Assembly: GCF_965277665.1 (NCBI RefSeq) | Contig: NZ_OZ255835.1 | Location: 310,001 to 374,000, forward strand | Reading direction: 5' to 3' | Length of the DNA stretch: 64,000 nt | From: Lichenicoccus sp965277665 | Lineage (GTDB): Bacteria; Pseudomonadota; Alphaproteobacteria; Acetobacterales; Acetobacteraceae | Shown: positions 1 through 8,807 of the stretch, in pieces | Numbering within the stretch: the stretch's first letter is position 1 | How the letters are laid out: each line of letters begins with the position of its first letter | Program-made: the position numbers and the translations under genes | The notes under the pieces: model-generated | Told to the model about the DNA's origin: nothing | Databases searched by the model: none | What the model saw: only the letters and a program-made list of their open reading frames with translations

Positions 1-306
1 CTGCACGAGGCGCCTGATGCGCGCGGATAGATCGGCCTCCCGTCCGGCCTCGGCCACCTGCTGCGCCAGTTGGTCCAGGGCGCGGTCGAAGCAGGCCGCT
101 GCCAGCTCGTCCTTGCGCCGGAAATAATAGGTGATGCTGGTGTTGCTGAGACCGATCGCCGCCGCCACCTCGGCCAGCGACAGCCCCTTCACGCCATGCT
201 CGTTGATCAGCATCGAGGCGGCGTCGATGATCATGCCGCGCCTGGCGACGAAGCGCGTGGTGGCAGCCGGCTGGGGCGCGGCCTTCGGCAGTGAGCCGGT
301 ACTCAT
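1..306 (-). CDS. TetR/AcrR-family transcriptional regulator, truncated by window edge
   Basis: Reading leftward from the ATG at 306, an open frame runs off the start of the window. The N-terminal part has a TetR-type helix-turn-helix: residues about 45-68 read LAEVAAAIGLSNTSITYYF, followed by RRKDEL, the usual end of the recognition helix. The ligand-binding C-terminal domain lies outside the window, so the effector cannot be guessed. It diverges from the acyl-CoA dehydrogenase at 393 with only 86 bp between them. By analogy with other TetR proteins beside beta-oxidation operons, it probably represses the catabolic operon and itself, possibly with an acyl-CoA as ligand (inference). Confidence 0.85.
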   Translation of the reverse strand, partial: MSTGSLPKAAPQPAATTRFVARRGMIIDAASMLINEHGVKGLSLAEVAAAIGLSNTSITYYFRRKDELAAACFDRALDQLAQQVAEAGREADLSARIRRLVQ

Positions 307-392
307 GCTGGTGTCATTAGGCGTTTTTTTCTTGGTCCGGTATGGTCACGCATGGGGCAAAGCACGATAAGGCCGTAAAGGGAGGCTACAAC
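307..392. promoter_or_regulatory. Divergent promoter region between the TetR gene and the catabolic operon
   Basis: This 86-bp gap separates two divergent start codons and must hold both promoters. A clear Shine-Dalgarno GGAGG at 381-385 lies 7 nt before the GTG at 393 and fixes the start of the rightward gene. I do not see a convincing perfect palindrome for a TetR operator, so the operator is not placed. Confidence 0.45.
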
Positions 393-1652
393 GTGGACTT
401 CGCGCCAAGCGAACGCCAGAGCCATTTCAGAGACCGGGTACGGCAATTCGTGATCGCGCGCATCCGGCCGCGGCAGCCTGAATATCGCGCGCAGGTGGCG
501 TCCGGCGAGCGCTGGAAGGTGCTGCCGGTCGTCGAGGAACTCAAGGCGGAGGCACGGGCGGCCGGGCTGTGGAACCTGTTCATGCCGCCGGCCGGCCTGC
601 ATGTCGCGGCGGCGGACGGCTTCACCTTCGAGGGCGAGCCGCTCGGCAACCTGGAATACGCCCTGTGCGCCGAGGAGATGGGGCGGGTGCACTGGGCCTC
701 CGAGGTGTTCAACTGTTCGGCGCCCGACACCGGCAACATGGAGGTGCTGCACCGCTACGGCACGCTGGAGCAGAAGCGGGCCTGGCTCGGGCCGCTGATG
801 CGCGGCGAGATCCGCTCGGCGTTCCTGATGACGGAGCCCGATGTCGCGTCCTCCGACGCCACCAACATCCAGGCGCGGCTGCTGCGCGACGGCTCCGGCT
901 ACCGCCTCAGCGGCCGCAAATGGTGGTCGACGGGTGCCGGCGATCCGCGCTGCCGGCTCGCCATCGTGATGGCCAAGAGCGACCCCGAGGCCGAGCGCCA
1001 TCGCCGGCAGAGCATGATCCTGCTCGACCTCGCCTCCCCGGGAGTACGCATCGAGCGGCTGCTGCCGGTGTTCGGCTATGACGACGCCCCGCATGGCCAC
1101 GCCGAGATCGTGCTCGACGACGTGCACATTCCGGCCGGCAATATGGTGCTCGGCGAGGGACGCGGCTTCGAGATCGCGCAGGGGCGGCTCGGTCCGGGCC
1201 GCATCCACCATTGCATGCGCACCATCGGGGTCGCCGAGGAGGCGCTCGACGCCATGGGACGGCGGCTGGTCTCGCGGGTCGCGTTCGGCAAGCGCATCGC
1301 CGACCACTCCATCTGGGAGGACCGGGTGGCGCGCGCCCGCATCGACATCGAGATGTGCCGCCTGCTCTGCCTGAAGGCGGCCGACATGATGGACCGGCTC
1401 GGCAACAAGGCCGCGCGCAATGAGATCGCGATGATCAAGGTGGCAGCCCCGAGCATGGCGCTGCGCATCATCGACGACGCCATCCAGGCGCATGGCGGCG
1501 CCGGCGTCTCGGAGGATTTCGCACTCGCGGCGGCCTACGCCGCGGTGCGTACGCTGCGTCTCGCGGATGGCCCGGACGAGGTGCATCTGCGGGCGATCGC
1601 GCGCTCGGAATTCGCGCGCCATGCCGGGCCTGCGCCGGTGCTGCCGGCATGA
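393..1652 (+). CDS. Acyl-CoA dehydrogenase (ACAD10/11-like)
   Basis: FAD-dependent acyl-CoA dehydrogenase of 419 residues that would introduce the alpha,beta double bond into an acyl-CoA. Visible family motifs are FLMTEPDVASSDATN in the middle domain and IQAHGGAGVSEDFALA near the C-terminus. The GTG start at 393 is preferred over the upstream ATG at 342 because GGAGG lies 7 nt before it and the protein then begins at the usual N-terminal helix (VDFAPSERQ). The stop overlaps the ATG of the next gene (ATGA at 1649-1652). That partner is an APH-type phosphotransferase, the pairing fused in eukaryotic ACAD10/ACAD11, which act on 4-hydroxy or long-chain acyl-CoAs. A similar role is an inference. 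Confidence 0.9.
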   Translation: MDFAPSERQSHFRDRVRQFVIARIRPRQPEYRAQVASGERWKVLPVVEELKAEARAAGLWNLFMPPAGLHVAAADGFTFEGEPLGNLEYALCAEEMGRVHWASEVFNCSAPDTGNMEVLHRYGTLEQKRAWLGPLMRGEIRSAFLMTEPDVASSDATNIQARLLRDGSGYRLSGRKWWSTGAGDPRCRLAIVMAKSDPEAERHRRQSMILLDLASPGVRIERLLPVFGYDDAPHGHAEIVLDDVHIPAGNMVLGEGRGFEIAQGRLGPGRIHHCMRTIGVAEEALDAMGRRLVSRVAFGKRIADHSIWEDRVARARIDIEMCRLLCLKAADMMDRLGNKAARNEIAMIKVAAPSMALRIIDDAIQAHGGAGVSEDFALAAAYAAVRTLRLADGPDEVHLRAIARSEFARHAGPAPVLPA

Positions 1653-2694
1653 CAGCCCCCGGCACCAGCGACGGCATGCACGATCTCGACGAGGCGGCGC
1701 TGACGCGATGGCTGGCCGCAAACCTCGACGGCGTCGCCGGCCCGATCCGGATCGCGAAGTTCCCGGGCGGCCAGTCGAACCCGACCTATCGCATCGAGAC
1801 CGCGGGCGGCACGATCGTGCTGCGGCGCAAGCCGTTCGGGCCGATCCTGCCCTCCGCCCACGCGGTCGATCGCGAATACCGGCTGATCTCGAGCCTGCAC
1901 CCGGCCGGGCTGCCGGTGGCGCGGCCGCTTGCCCTGTGCACCGACGACGGCGTCATCGGGGCGATGTTCTATGTCATGGACCATGTCGAGGGACGCAGCT
2001 TCTGGGACGGCACGCTGCCGGGCCTGGACGCTTTCGATCGGCGTGCCATCTACTTTGAGGCGATCCGCGCGCTGGCGTCGCTGCACCGGCTGGATCCGCG
2101 GGCGTTGGGGCTGCAGGATTTCGGCCGGCCGGGCAATTATTTCGCACGCCAGGTGGAGCGCTGGACGCGCCAGTATCGCGCCGCGCAGACCACGTCCATC
2201 GAGCCGGTCGAGCGGCTGATCGAGTGGCTGCCGCGCACCGTGCCGGCGCAGACCGGCCAGGCGATCATCCATGGCGACTACCGGCTCGACAACCTGATCT
2301 TCGATCCCGCGAGGCCGGTGCTGCGCGCCATGCTGGACTGGGAGTTGTCGACCATCGGCGACCCGCTTGCCGACTTCGCCTATCTGGCGATGAACTGGAC
2401 GCTGCCGGCGGATGGCCGGTCCGGCCTGGCGGGCTGGATTTCCAGGCGAGCGGCATTCCTGATCTCGACGAGGCGGTGGCGCTCTATTGCGCCGAGACCG
2501 GCCGGGACGGCCTGCCCGACCTGCACTGGTATTTCGCCTACAACCTGTTCCGCCTGGTCGGCATCGTGCAGGGCATACGCAGGCGCATGATCGACGGCAA
2601 CGCGTCCAGTGCCGAAGCCGAGGCGTCCGCCGCGCGCGTGGTGCCGCTGGCGGAGGCGGCGTGGCGCGAGGCGCGCCTTGCGGGGGCGCATTGA
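1649..2694 (+). pseudogene. APH-family phosphotransferase, single-base frameshift
   Basis: Aminoglycoside-phosphotransferase-like kinase fold, as in the N-terminal half of ACAD10/ACAD11, where it phosphorylates the 4-hydroxyl of an acyl-CoA. The first frame carries FPGGQSNPTY, the catalytic HGDYRLDNLIFD and the metal-binding LDWELSTIGDPLADFAYL. After about base 2434 the family-like sequence continues in another frame (LDFQASGIPDLDEAVALYCA, then HWYFAYNLFRLVGIVQGI) to the stop at 2694. A single missing base in the string ggcgggctgg would explain this: GLAG should be followed by LDF, but reads WIS. If unrepaired, the product is 313 residues with a 51-residue foreign tail. The catalytic part lies before the break. 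Sequencing error, true decay and recoding remain open. Confidence 0.8.
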
Positions 2695-2707
2695 CCGGAG
2701 CGCGAGA

Positions 2708-3493
2708 GTGAGCATGGAACTGTTCGATCTCACCGGGAAGGTCGCCATCGTCACTGGCTCGACGCGCGGGATCGGGCGGGCGATCGCGGACGCGCTGGCC
2801 GCCTGCGGGGCGCGGGTGGTGGTCTCCAGCCGCAGGCAGGAGGCGTGCGACAGCGTTGCCGGCGCGATCAACGAGCGGCATGGCGCAGGCACCGCGCTGG
2901 CAGTGGCGGCGAGCATCTCGTCGAAGGCGGCGCTGCAGGGTCTGGTCGAGCGTACCATCGCAGGCTTCGGGCGGATCGACGTGCTGGTCTGCAACGCGGC
3001 GTCGAACCCCTATCACGGCCCGATGGCGGGCATCTCGGACGAGCAGTTCCGCAAGATCCTCGACAACAACGTGCTCTCGAACCACTGGCTGATCGGCATG
3101 GTGGCGGGCGGCATGATCGCGCGCCGCGATGGTGCGATCGTGCAGATCTCCTCGATCGCCGGCCTGGCCGGTTCGGCCACCATCGGCGCGTATGGCATCT
3201 CGAAGGCCGCCGATTTCCAGCTCGTGCGCAACCTCGCCGTCGAATACGGCCAGCACAATATCCGCATCAATGCGATCGCACCCGGCGTCATACGTACCGA
3301 GTTCGCGCGTGCGCTCTGGGCCGATCCCGCAGCCGAGGCGGCCCTGAACCGCACCAACCCGATGCGCCGGATCGGCGAGCCGGACGACGTGGCCGGCGCC
3401 GCGGTGTTCCTGGCCTCGCGCGCCGGCGGCTATGTCAATGGCCAGGTCATAGTAATCGATGGCGGCGGCACAATCCGAGAGCCGGTTCGATAA
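2708..3493 (+). CDS. Short-chain dehydrogenase/reductase
   Basis: Classical SDR of about 261 residues, NAD(P)H-dependent. The cofactor loop TGSTRGIG, the NAAS version of the NNAG motif, the catalytic Ser in ISSIAG and YGISK are all visible. The GTG at 2708 lies 7 nt after GGAG (2697-2700); an ATG at 2714 is the alternative. It lies 13 bp after the phosphotransferase frame, so it belongs to the same operon and probably oxidises a hydroxyl group of the pathway substrate or a 3-hydroxyacyl-CoA. The last codons (EPVR) and the TAA stop lie inside the left terminal repeat of the dispersed element at 3478-3655, so the native C-terminus may have been altered by that insertion. Confidence 0.88.
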   Translation: MSMELFDLTGKVAIVTGSTRGIGRAIADALAACGARVVVSSRRQEACDSVAGAINERHGAGTALAVAASISSKAALQGLVERTIAGFGRIDVLVCNAASNPYHGPMAGISDEQFRKILDNNVLSNHWLIGMVAGGMIARRDGAIVQISSIAGLAGSATIGAYGISKAADFQLVRNLAVEYGQHNIRINAIAPGVIRTEFARALWADPAAEAALNRTNPMRRIGEPDDVAGAAVFLASRAGGYVNGQVIVIDGGGTIREPVR

Positions 3494-3655
3494 TGCTACT
3501 ATGCTGGCGATCCCCCGCTTTCCAAGGATGGGCGGCTTTCCTGCGCTCCGGTGCTCACGGCCATGAAGGCCGCTCCGCTCCGGTGCTCGCAAAGTCACGC
3601 CGGCCGGCGCCGTTGGCGCCTCTCGCTCAGCGTAGCGCATTCTCGAACCGGCTCT
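3478..3655. repeat. Dispersed MITE-like element, copy 1 (inverted orientation)
   Basis: 178 bp bounded by inverted repeats AGAGCCGGTTCGATAATGC (3478-3496) and, on the other strand, AGAGCCGGTTCGAGAATGC (3655-3637), matching at 18 of 19 positions. The core holds two copies of GAGCACCGGAGCG (reverse strand) around a small hairpin. It is nearly identical, in inverted orientation, to 13295-13457, with about 15 extra bases near one end. It interrupts an otherwise close-packed operon and contains no credible ORF. Confidence 0.85.
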
Positions 3656-3662
3656 AAAGCAG

Positions 3663-5714
3663 ATGGAATCTTCAATGATTCGAATCGAACAGCACGGCGC
3701 AGTCCGTGTCATCGTGATCGAGAATCCGCCGGTGAATGCGCTCGGGGCAGTTGTGCGCAAGGGGCTTGCGCGCGCGGTCGCGGAGGCCCAGGCCGCTGCG
3801 GGGGTCGATGCGACCGTGATCCGCGGCGCCGGTCGCCTGTTCTCGGGCGGTGCCGACATACGCGAGTTCACGCGGCCCTCGATCGAGCCGCACCTGCCGG
3901 AGATGCTCGACGTGATCGAAGGGGGCGCCAAGCCGGTGGTCGCCGCCCTGCACGGCACCGTGTTCGGCGGTGGCCTCGAGCTGGCGCTGAGCTGCCACTA
4001 CCGTGTGGCGGCGCCCTCGGCGAGACTGGGTCTGCCGGAGGTCAAGATCGGGCTGCTGCCGGGAGCCGGCGGCACCCAGCGCCTGCCACGTCTGGTCGGC
4101 ATCGAGGCGGCGCTGTCGATGATCCTGAGCGGCGATCCGGTCACCGCCGAGCGGGCCGCCGCCCTCGGGCTGGTCGATCGCGTGGCCGCCGAGGTGCTGC
4201 TGACCGAGGACGCCGTCGCCTTTGCCCTGGAGGTGGCAGCGCCGGGCGGCGCGCGTCGCACCAGCGCGCGGGCGGTGCGCGTGGAGGAAGGCGCGGTCGA
4301 GCGGTGCATCGCCAGCCAGGGCGATCGGCTGCAGCGCCTCGATGCGCCGGCCGCCTGCATCCAGGCGATCCGGTACGCCACCGAATTGCCGTTCCGCGAG
4401 GGCCTCGCGCGCGAGCGCGCACTGTTCGACCAGCTTGCCGCGGGACGACAGTCCAAGGCGCTGCGGCATATTTTCTTTGCCGAGCGCGCCTGCGGCAAGG
4501 TCGACGGGCTGCCGGGCGACGTGCAGCCGCTACCGGTCGCCAGCGTCGGCATTGTCGGCGCCGGCACCATGGGCGGCGGCATTGCGATGACCTTCCTGTC
4601 CGCCGGCATTCCGGTGATCCTGGTCGAACGCGAGCAGGCTCCGCTCGATCGCGGCGTCGCCACCATCCGCCGGAACTACGAGCGCCGCGCCGCGCGGGGG
4701 AGCCTGACGCAGGCGCAGGTCGAGGCCGCGATGGCGCTGCTGTCGCCCGGACTTGCGCTGGACGCGCTGGCCGGCTGCGATCTCGTCATCGAGGTGGTGT
4801 TCGAAACCATGGCGGCCAAGCAGGAGGTGTTCCGCCGCCTGGACGGCATTGCGAAGCACGGTGCGATCCTGGCCAGCAACACCAGCTATCTAGACGTCGA
4901 TGCGATCGCCGCGGTGACCCGCCGGCCGGCGCAGGTGCTGGGGCTGCATTTCTTTTCGCCGGCCAACGTCATGCGTCTGCTGGAGGTGGTGCGCGGGGCC
5001 GCGACGTCGCCCGCGGTGCTGGCCACCGCGATGGCGCTGGCGAGAAGGATCGGCAAGGTGGCGGTGGTCTCCAGGGTCTGCCACGGCTTCATCGGCAACC
5101 GCATGCTGGAGCCGCGCCAGCGCCAGGCCGAACGGCTGGTGCTGGAAGGGGCCCGGCCGCAGGATGTCGACCGGGTGCTTTTAGAGTTCGGCATGCCGAT
5201 GGGACCGTTCCAGATGGCCGACCTGGCCGGGCTCGATCTCGGTTGGGAGGCCGGCCGCTCCTCGGGCTCGACCTTGCGCGAAATCCTGTGCGAGCACGGC
5301 CGGCGCGGCCAGAAGAGCGGGCAGGGCTATTACGACTACGATTCCGACCGCAGGCGTTCCCCCTCGGTCGCGGTGGAGGCGCTGATCAGGGGGTTTGCCG
5401 AGCGGTCCGGCGTCGCGCAGCGGCAGGTCGGCGACGACGAGATACGCGAGTGCCTGCTCTATCCGATGGTGGACGAGGCGGCCCGCATCCTCGACGAGGG
5501 CGTGGCGCAGCGAGCGTCGGATATCGATGTCGTCTGGGTGAACGGCTATGGCTGGCCCGCCGCCACCGGGGGGCCGATGTTCTGGGCCGACGGGATCGGC
5601 CTGGCGACGATCGCCGCCGGGCTCAGGCGCCACGGTGGAGATACCGCGGTGTCGAAGGCGCTTGCCGACCGGGCCGCCGCCGGCGAGACATTCATCCCGC
5701 AGGTAGGTAGGTAG
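3663..5714 (+). CDS. Enoyl-CoA hydratase/3-hydroxyacyl-CoA dehydrogenase fusion (PimF/FadJ-like)
   Basis: Bifunctional beta-oxidation enzyme of 683 residues: hydration of trans-2-enoyl-CoA, then NAD-dependent oxidation to 3-ketoacyl-CoA. The N-terminal crotonase domain shows GGGLELAL (Glu106) and LPEVKIGLLPGAGGTQRLP (Glu126), the two catalytic glutamates. The NAD-binding site VGIVGAGTMGGGIAM starts near residue 296, and HFFSPANVMRLLEVV near 428 carries the dehydrogenase His. Length fits the monofunctional-chain PimF/PBE type. The start is uncertain (ATG 3663 or 3675) because the dispersed repeat lies just upstream and no strong Shine-Dalgarno site is visible. Followed by an acyl-CoA ligase and two acyl-CoA dehydrogenases, as in the pim operon of Rhodopseudomonas. 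Confidence 0.93.
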   Translation: MESSMIRIEQHGAVRVIVIENPPVNALGAVVRKGLARAVAEAQAAAGVDATVIRGAGRLFSGGADIREFTRPSIEPHLPEMLDVIEGGAKPVVAALHGTVFGGGLELALSCHYRVAAPSARLGLPEVKIGLLPGAGGTQRLPRLVGIEAALSMILSGDPVTAERAAALGLVDRVAAEVLLTEDAVAFALEVAAPGGARRTSARAVRVEEGAVERCIASQGDRLQRLDAPAACIQAIRYATELPFREGLARERALFDQLAAGRQSKALRHIFFAERACGKVDGLPGDVQPLPVASVGIVGAGTMGGGIAMTFLSAGIPVILVEREQAPLDRGVATIRRNYERRAARGSLTQAQVEAAMALLSPGLALDALAGCDLVIEVVFETMAAKQEVFRRLDGIAKHGAILASNTSYLDVDAIAAVTRRPAQVLGLHFFSPANVMRLLEVVRGAATSPAVLATAMALARRIGKVAVVSRVCHGFIGNRMLEPRQRQAERLVLEGARPQDVDRVLLEFGMPMGPFQMADLAGLDLGWEAGRSSGSTLREILCEHGRRGQKSGQGYYDYDSDRRRSPSVAVEALIRGFAERSGVAQRQVGDDEIRECLLYPMVDEAARILDEGVAQRASDIDVVWVNGYGWPAATGGPMFWADGIGLATIAAGLRRHGGDTAVSKALADRAAAGETFIPQVGR

Positions 5715-5816
5715 TCAAGTTATGGCGATCCGGTCTGGTCGAACGTCGGCATACCGGTTATTCTAATTTGCGAACAAGCCCGGGGCAACACCGGCGATCA
5801 ACAGGGAGGGTTTGCC

Positions 5817-5894
5817 ATGCGCCAGGTCGCGGCGAGGTCTGCATCGCGTCCAGTGCTCCAGCGGGAGACGCCTGATGGCGCTGCGTTTCGCTGA
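5817..5894 (+). CDS. Possible 25-residue leader ORF overlapping the acyl-CoA ligase start
   Basis: A strong AGGGAGGG (5803-5810) lies 6 nt before an ATG at 5817 that opens a 25-codon frame ending at TGA 5892-5894. It therefore overlaps the acyl-CoA ligase start (5875) by 20 bases in another frame. The peptide (MRQVAARSASRPVLQ...) resembles no family I know. It could couple or attenuate translation of the ligase, or be chance. No conservation data are available. Confidence 0.3.
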   Translation: MRQVAARSASRPVLQRETPDGAAFR

Positions 5895-7554
5895 AAAGGC
5901 CGAGGCGGCGCACGACGTCCCGCTGACAATCCGGCACCTGCTCGACACCGCGCTGGTCACGTCGGCCGACCAGGAGATTGTCTATCGCGGCGATGTCCGC
6001 ATCACCTATCGCGAGTTCCGCGCGCGGCTGGGCCGCCTCGCCAATGCGCTCACTGCGCTGGGAGCCACCGAGGGCATGACCATCGGCGTGCTCGACTGGG
6101 ACAGCCACCGCTACCTCGAATGCTATTTCGCGGTGCCGATGCTCGGCGCGGTGTTGCAGACGGTGAATGTGCGCCTGCCGCCGGCGCAGGTCGCCGACAC
6201 CATCAACCGGGCCGGTGCCGAAATCCTGCTGGTGCATCGCGACTTCCTGCCGCTGGTCGAGGCGCTGCGTGGCGCGCTGCCGAAGGTGCGTGTCATCGTG
6301 GCGCTGATGGACGGTGAGGCGATAAATGGAGAGGTGGGGGCACCCGACTATGCCGCGGGCGAATACGAGCGGCTGCTGCAGGATGCCGATCCGGGCTTCG
6401 CGTTCCGGGACTTCGACGAGAACGCGATGGCGACGATCTTTTTCACGACAGGCACCACCGGCAGCCCGAAGGCGGTCTGCTTCACCCACCGCCAGATCGT
6501 CCTGCACACGCTTGCGGCAAACGGGGCGTTCGGCGTGCTGAGGAGCCGCGGCTTCGGCGCCGACGACGTGTACATGCCGCTCACCCCGATGTTCCATGTG
6601 CATGCCTGGGGCGTGCCGTACATCGCCACCATGCTCGGCGTGAAGCAGGTCTATGCCGGACGCTACGACCCCGACACCATCCTGGACCTGCGCGCCCGCG
6701 AGGGCGTCACCTTTTCGCATTGCGTGCCGACCATCCTGCAGATGATCCTGAGCGCCGCCGACCGGCGCGGCGACGATCTCACCGGCTGGCTGATGACCAT
6801 CGGCGGCTCGGCCTTGACCCAGGCGTTGTGCCGGGACGGACGCCGCCGGGGCATGGACCTGATCGCCGGCTATGGCATGTCGGAAACCGCGCCGACGCTG
6901 GCGGTCTCGCGGCCGCGCCGGACTCGCGGCACGAACGGCCCCAAGGATCGCGAGGCCGACGAGGTGGAGGCGCTGACCATGGCCGGGGTGCCGCTGCCGC
7001 TGGTCTCGGTGCGTGTCGTCGACGAGGCCATGCGCGACGTGCCGGCGGATGGCGTCACCCGCGGCGAGCTCGTGGTGCGCGCGCCCTGGCTGACCGGCTG
7101 CTATGTCGGCGACGCCCGCGCCTCGGACGCGTTGTGGCGCGGCGGCTGGCTGCACACGCAGGATGTCGCGACCCTGAATGCCGAGGGCTATGTGCAGATA
7201 CGCGACCGGCTCAAGGACGTCATCAAGACCGGTGGCGAATGGCTGTGTTCGGTGACGCTGGAGGACCTGATCGCCGATCTCCCGGGGATCGAATCCGTCG
7301 CCGTCATCGCCGTGCCGCACCCGCGATGGGGGGAGCGCCCGCTTGGGGTGGTGGTGCCGGCACCGGGCCATGCGGTGACGCTGGAGCAGGTCAACCACCG
7401 TCTGGAGACGGCCATCGCGGGCGGCGAGATCAGCCGGTATGGCCGCCTCGATGCGCTGGAGCTTGTCGAGACCATGCCCAAGACCAGCGTCGGCAAGATC
7501 GACAAGAAGGCTTTGCGCGCACGCTTCGCCGCCGCGACCGGCGCGCCTGCGTGA
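5875..7554 (+). CDS. Acyl-CoA synthetase, AMP-binding (PimA/AlkK-like)
   Basis: Adenylate-forming ligase of 559 residues that activates a free carboxylic acid with ATP and CoA. Motifs: P-loop TTGTTGSPK near residue 191, GYGMSETAP near 331, the hinge DRLKDVIKTGGEW, and C-terminal KTSVGKIDKKALR with the catalytic lysine. The sequence VKQVYAGRYDP and overall length suit medium- or long-chain fatty-acid ligases of the AlkK type. The ATG at 5875 is chosen because GGGAG lies 7 nt upstream. It sits between the beta-oxidation fusion and the paired dehydrogenases, the position of pimA in pim operons, so a dicarboxylate or omega-functional fatty acid is a plausible substrate (inference). Confidence 0.92.
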   Translation: MALRFAEKAEAAHDVPLTIRHLLDTALVTSADQEIVYRGDVRITYREFRARLGRLANALTALGATEGMTIGVLDWDSHRYLECYFAVPMLGAVLQTVNVRLPPAQVADTINRAGAEILLVHRDFLPLVEALRGALPKVRVIVALMDGEAINGEVGAPDYAAGEYERLLQDADPGFAFRDFDENAMATIFFTTGTTGSPKAVCFTHRQIVLHTLAANGAFGVLRSRGFGADDVYMPLTPMFHVHAWGVPYIATMLGVKQVYAGRYDPDTILDLRAREGVTFSHCVPTILQMILSAADRRGDDLTGWLMTIGGSALTQALCRDGRRRGMDLIAGYGMSETAPTLAVSRPRRTRGTNGPKDREADEVEALTMAGVPLPLVSVRVVDEAMRDVPADGVTRGELVVRAPWLTGCYVGDARASDALWRGGWLHTQDVATLNAEGYVQIRDRLKDVIKTGGEWLCSVTLEDLIADLPGIESVAVIAVPHPRWGERPLGVVVPAPGHAVTLEQVNHRLETAIAGGEISRYGRLDALELVETMPKTSVGKIDKKALRARFAAATGAPA

Positions 7555-7603
7555 GCCGGCCCGCATTCCGGTCGGAGGTTCCGGTCGCACAGGAGAGTGC
7601 CGC

Positions 7604-8803
7604 ATGGACCTGAATTTCACCCCCCAGGAGGAAGCGTTCCGCGCGGAGGTGCAGCACTTCCTGGCCGAGAAGCTGCCACCGCGTACGGCGGAGAAGGTTC
7701 GCACCAGCAAGCGGCTGAGCCGTGACGATCTTGCAGGCTGGCACGGCATCCTCAACGAACGCGGCTGGCTGGCGGGACATTGGCCGGCCGAGCATGGCGG
7801 TCCGGGCTGGAACGTCGCCCAGCGCTACATCTTCGACTACGAGACCGCCCGGGCGCACGCGCCGCGCATCGTTGCGTTCGGTGTCAACATGCTCGGCCCG
7901 GTGCTGATCAAGTACGGCACCGAGGCGCAGCGGCGAACCTATCTGCCACGCATTCTCGACGGCACCCACTGGTGGTGCCAGGGCTATTCCGAACCGGGTG
8001 CGGGTTCCGACCTCGCCAGCCTGCGTATGAGCGCGGTGCGCGAGGGCGACCACTATGTGCTGAACGGCCAGAAGACCTGGACCACGCTCGGCCACTTTGC
8101 CAACATGATCTTCTGCCTGGTGCGTACCGATCCCGCGGCCGCGAAGCAGCAGCAGGGCATCTCGTTCATCCTCGTGGACATGCACTCGCCCGGCATCGAG
8201 ATCCGGCCGATCATCACGCTCGACGGCGAGCATGAGGTCAACGAGGTGTTCTTCACCGATGTGCGGGTTCCGGTGGCCAACCGGGTCGGCGAGGAGAACC
8301 AGGGCTGGACCTACGCCAAATACCTGCTGACCTACGAGCGCACCAATATCGCGGGCATCGGCGGTTCGGTGGCCGCACTGGACTGGCTGCGCCAGGTGGC
8401 GGCGCAGCAGCTGCAGGGCGGCCGGCCGCTTGCACAGGATCCGTATTTCGCCGCCCGCCTCGCCAGGGTCGAGATCGACCTCGAGAACATGAAGACCACC
8501 AATCTGCGCGTGCTGGCGGCGGCGGCGCACGGTGGCGCGCCCCAGGCGGAGAGCTCCATGCTCAAGATACGCGGCACCGAGATCCGCCAGGAGATCACCA
8601 GCCTGACGCGGCGCGCGCTTGGCCCGTACGCCCAGCCCTTCGTTTCGGAAGCGCTCGACGCCGACTATAACGGCGAGCCGATCGGGCCCGACTACGCAGC
8701 GTCGGTGGCCGTGGAGTATTTCAACAACCGCAAGCTCTCGATCTTCGGCGGCTCGAACGAGATCCAGCGCAGCATCATCGCCAAGACCATGCTGGGGCTG
8801 TAA
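7604..8803 (+). CDS. Acyl-CoA dehydrogenase, large-subunit type (PimC-like)
   Basis: Acyl-CoA dehydrogenase of 399 residues. Motifs are WPAEHGGPGWNVAQRYIFDYE in the N-terminal helical domain, QGYSEPGAGSDLASL and GQKTWTTLGHFANM around the flavin site, and IFGGSNEIQRSIIAK at the C-terminus. AGGAGAG at 7591-7597 sets the ATG at 7604. It is followed 4 bases later by a second, shorter dehydrogenase. Such adjacent large/small pairs are typical of heteromeric acyl-CoA dehydrogenases, such as pimeloyl-CoA dehydrogenase PimC/PimD and the steroid FadE pairs. Heteromer formation is inferred from this arrangement. Confidence 0.92.
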   Translation: MDLNFTPQEEAFRAEVQHFLAEKLPPRTAEKVRTSKRLSRDDLAGWHGILNERGWLAGHWPAEHGGPGWNVAQRYIFDYETARAHAPRIVAFGVNMLGPVLIKYGTEAQRRTYLPRILDGTHWWCQGYSEPGAGSDLASLRMSAVREGDHYVLNGQKTWTTLGHFANMIFCLVRTDPAAAKQQQGISFILVDMHSPGIEIRPIITLDGEHEVNEVFFTDVRVPVANRVGEENQGWTYAKYLLTYERTNIAGIGGSVAALDWLRQVAAQQLQGGRPLAQDPYFAARLARVEIDLENMKTTNLRVLAAAAHGGAPQAESSMLKIRGTEIRQEITSLTRRALGPYAQPFVSEALDADYNGEPIGPDYAASVAVEYFNNRKLSIFGGSNEIQRSIIAKTMLGL

Positions 8804-8807
8804 CGAA

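Noticed and set aside
1535..3958. 807-codon antisense open frame
   Set aside because: Arg/His/Pro-rich shadow of the phosphotransferase and SDR genes in high-GC DNA; no motif, and it contains the repeat element.
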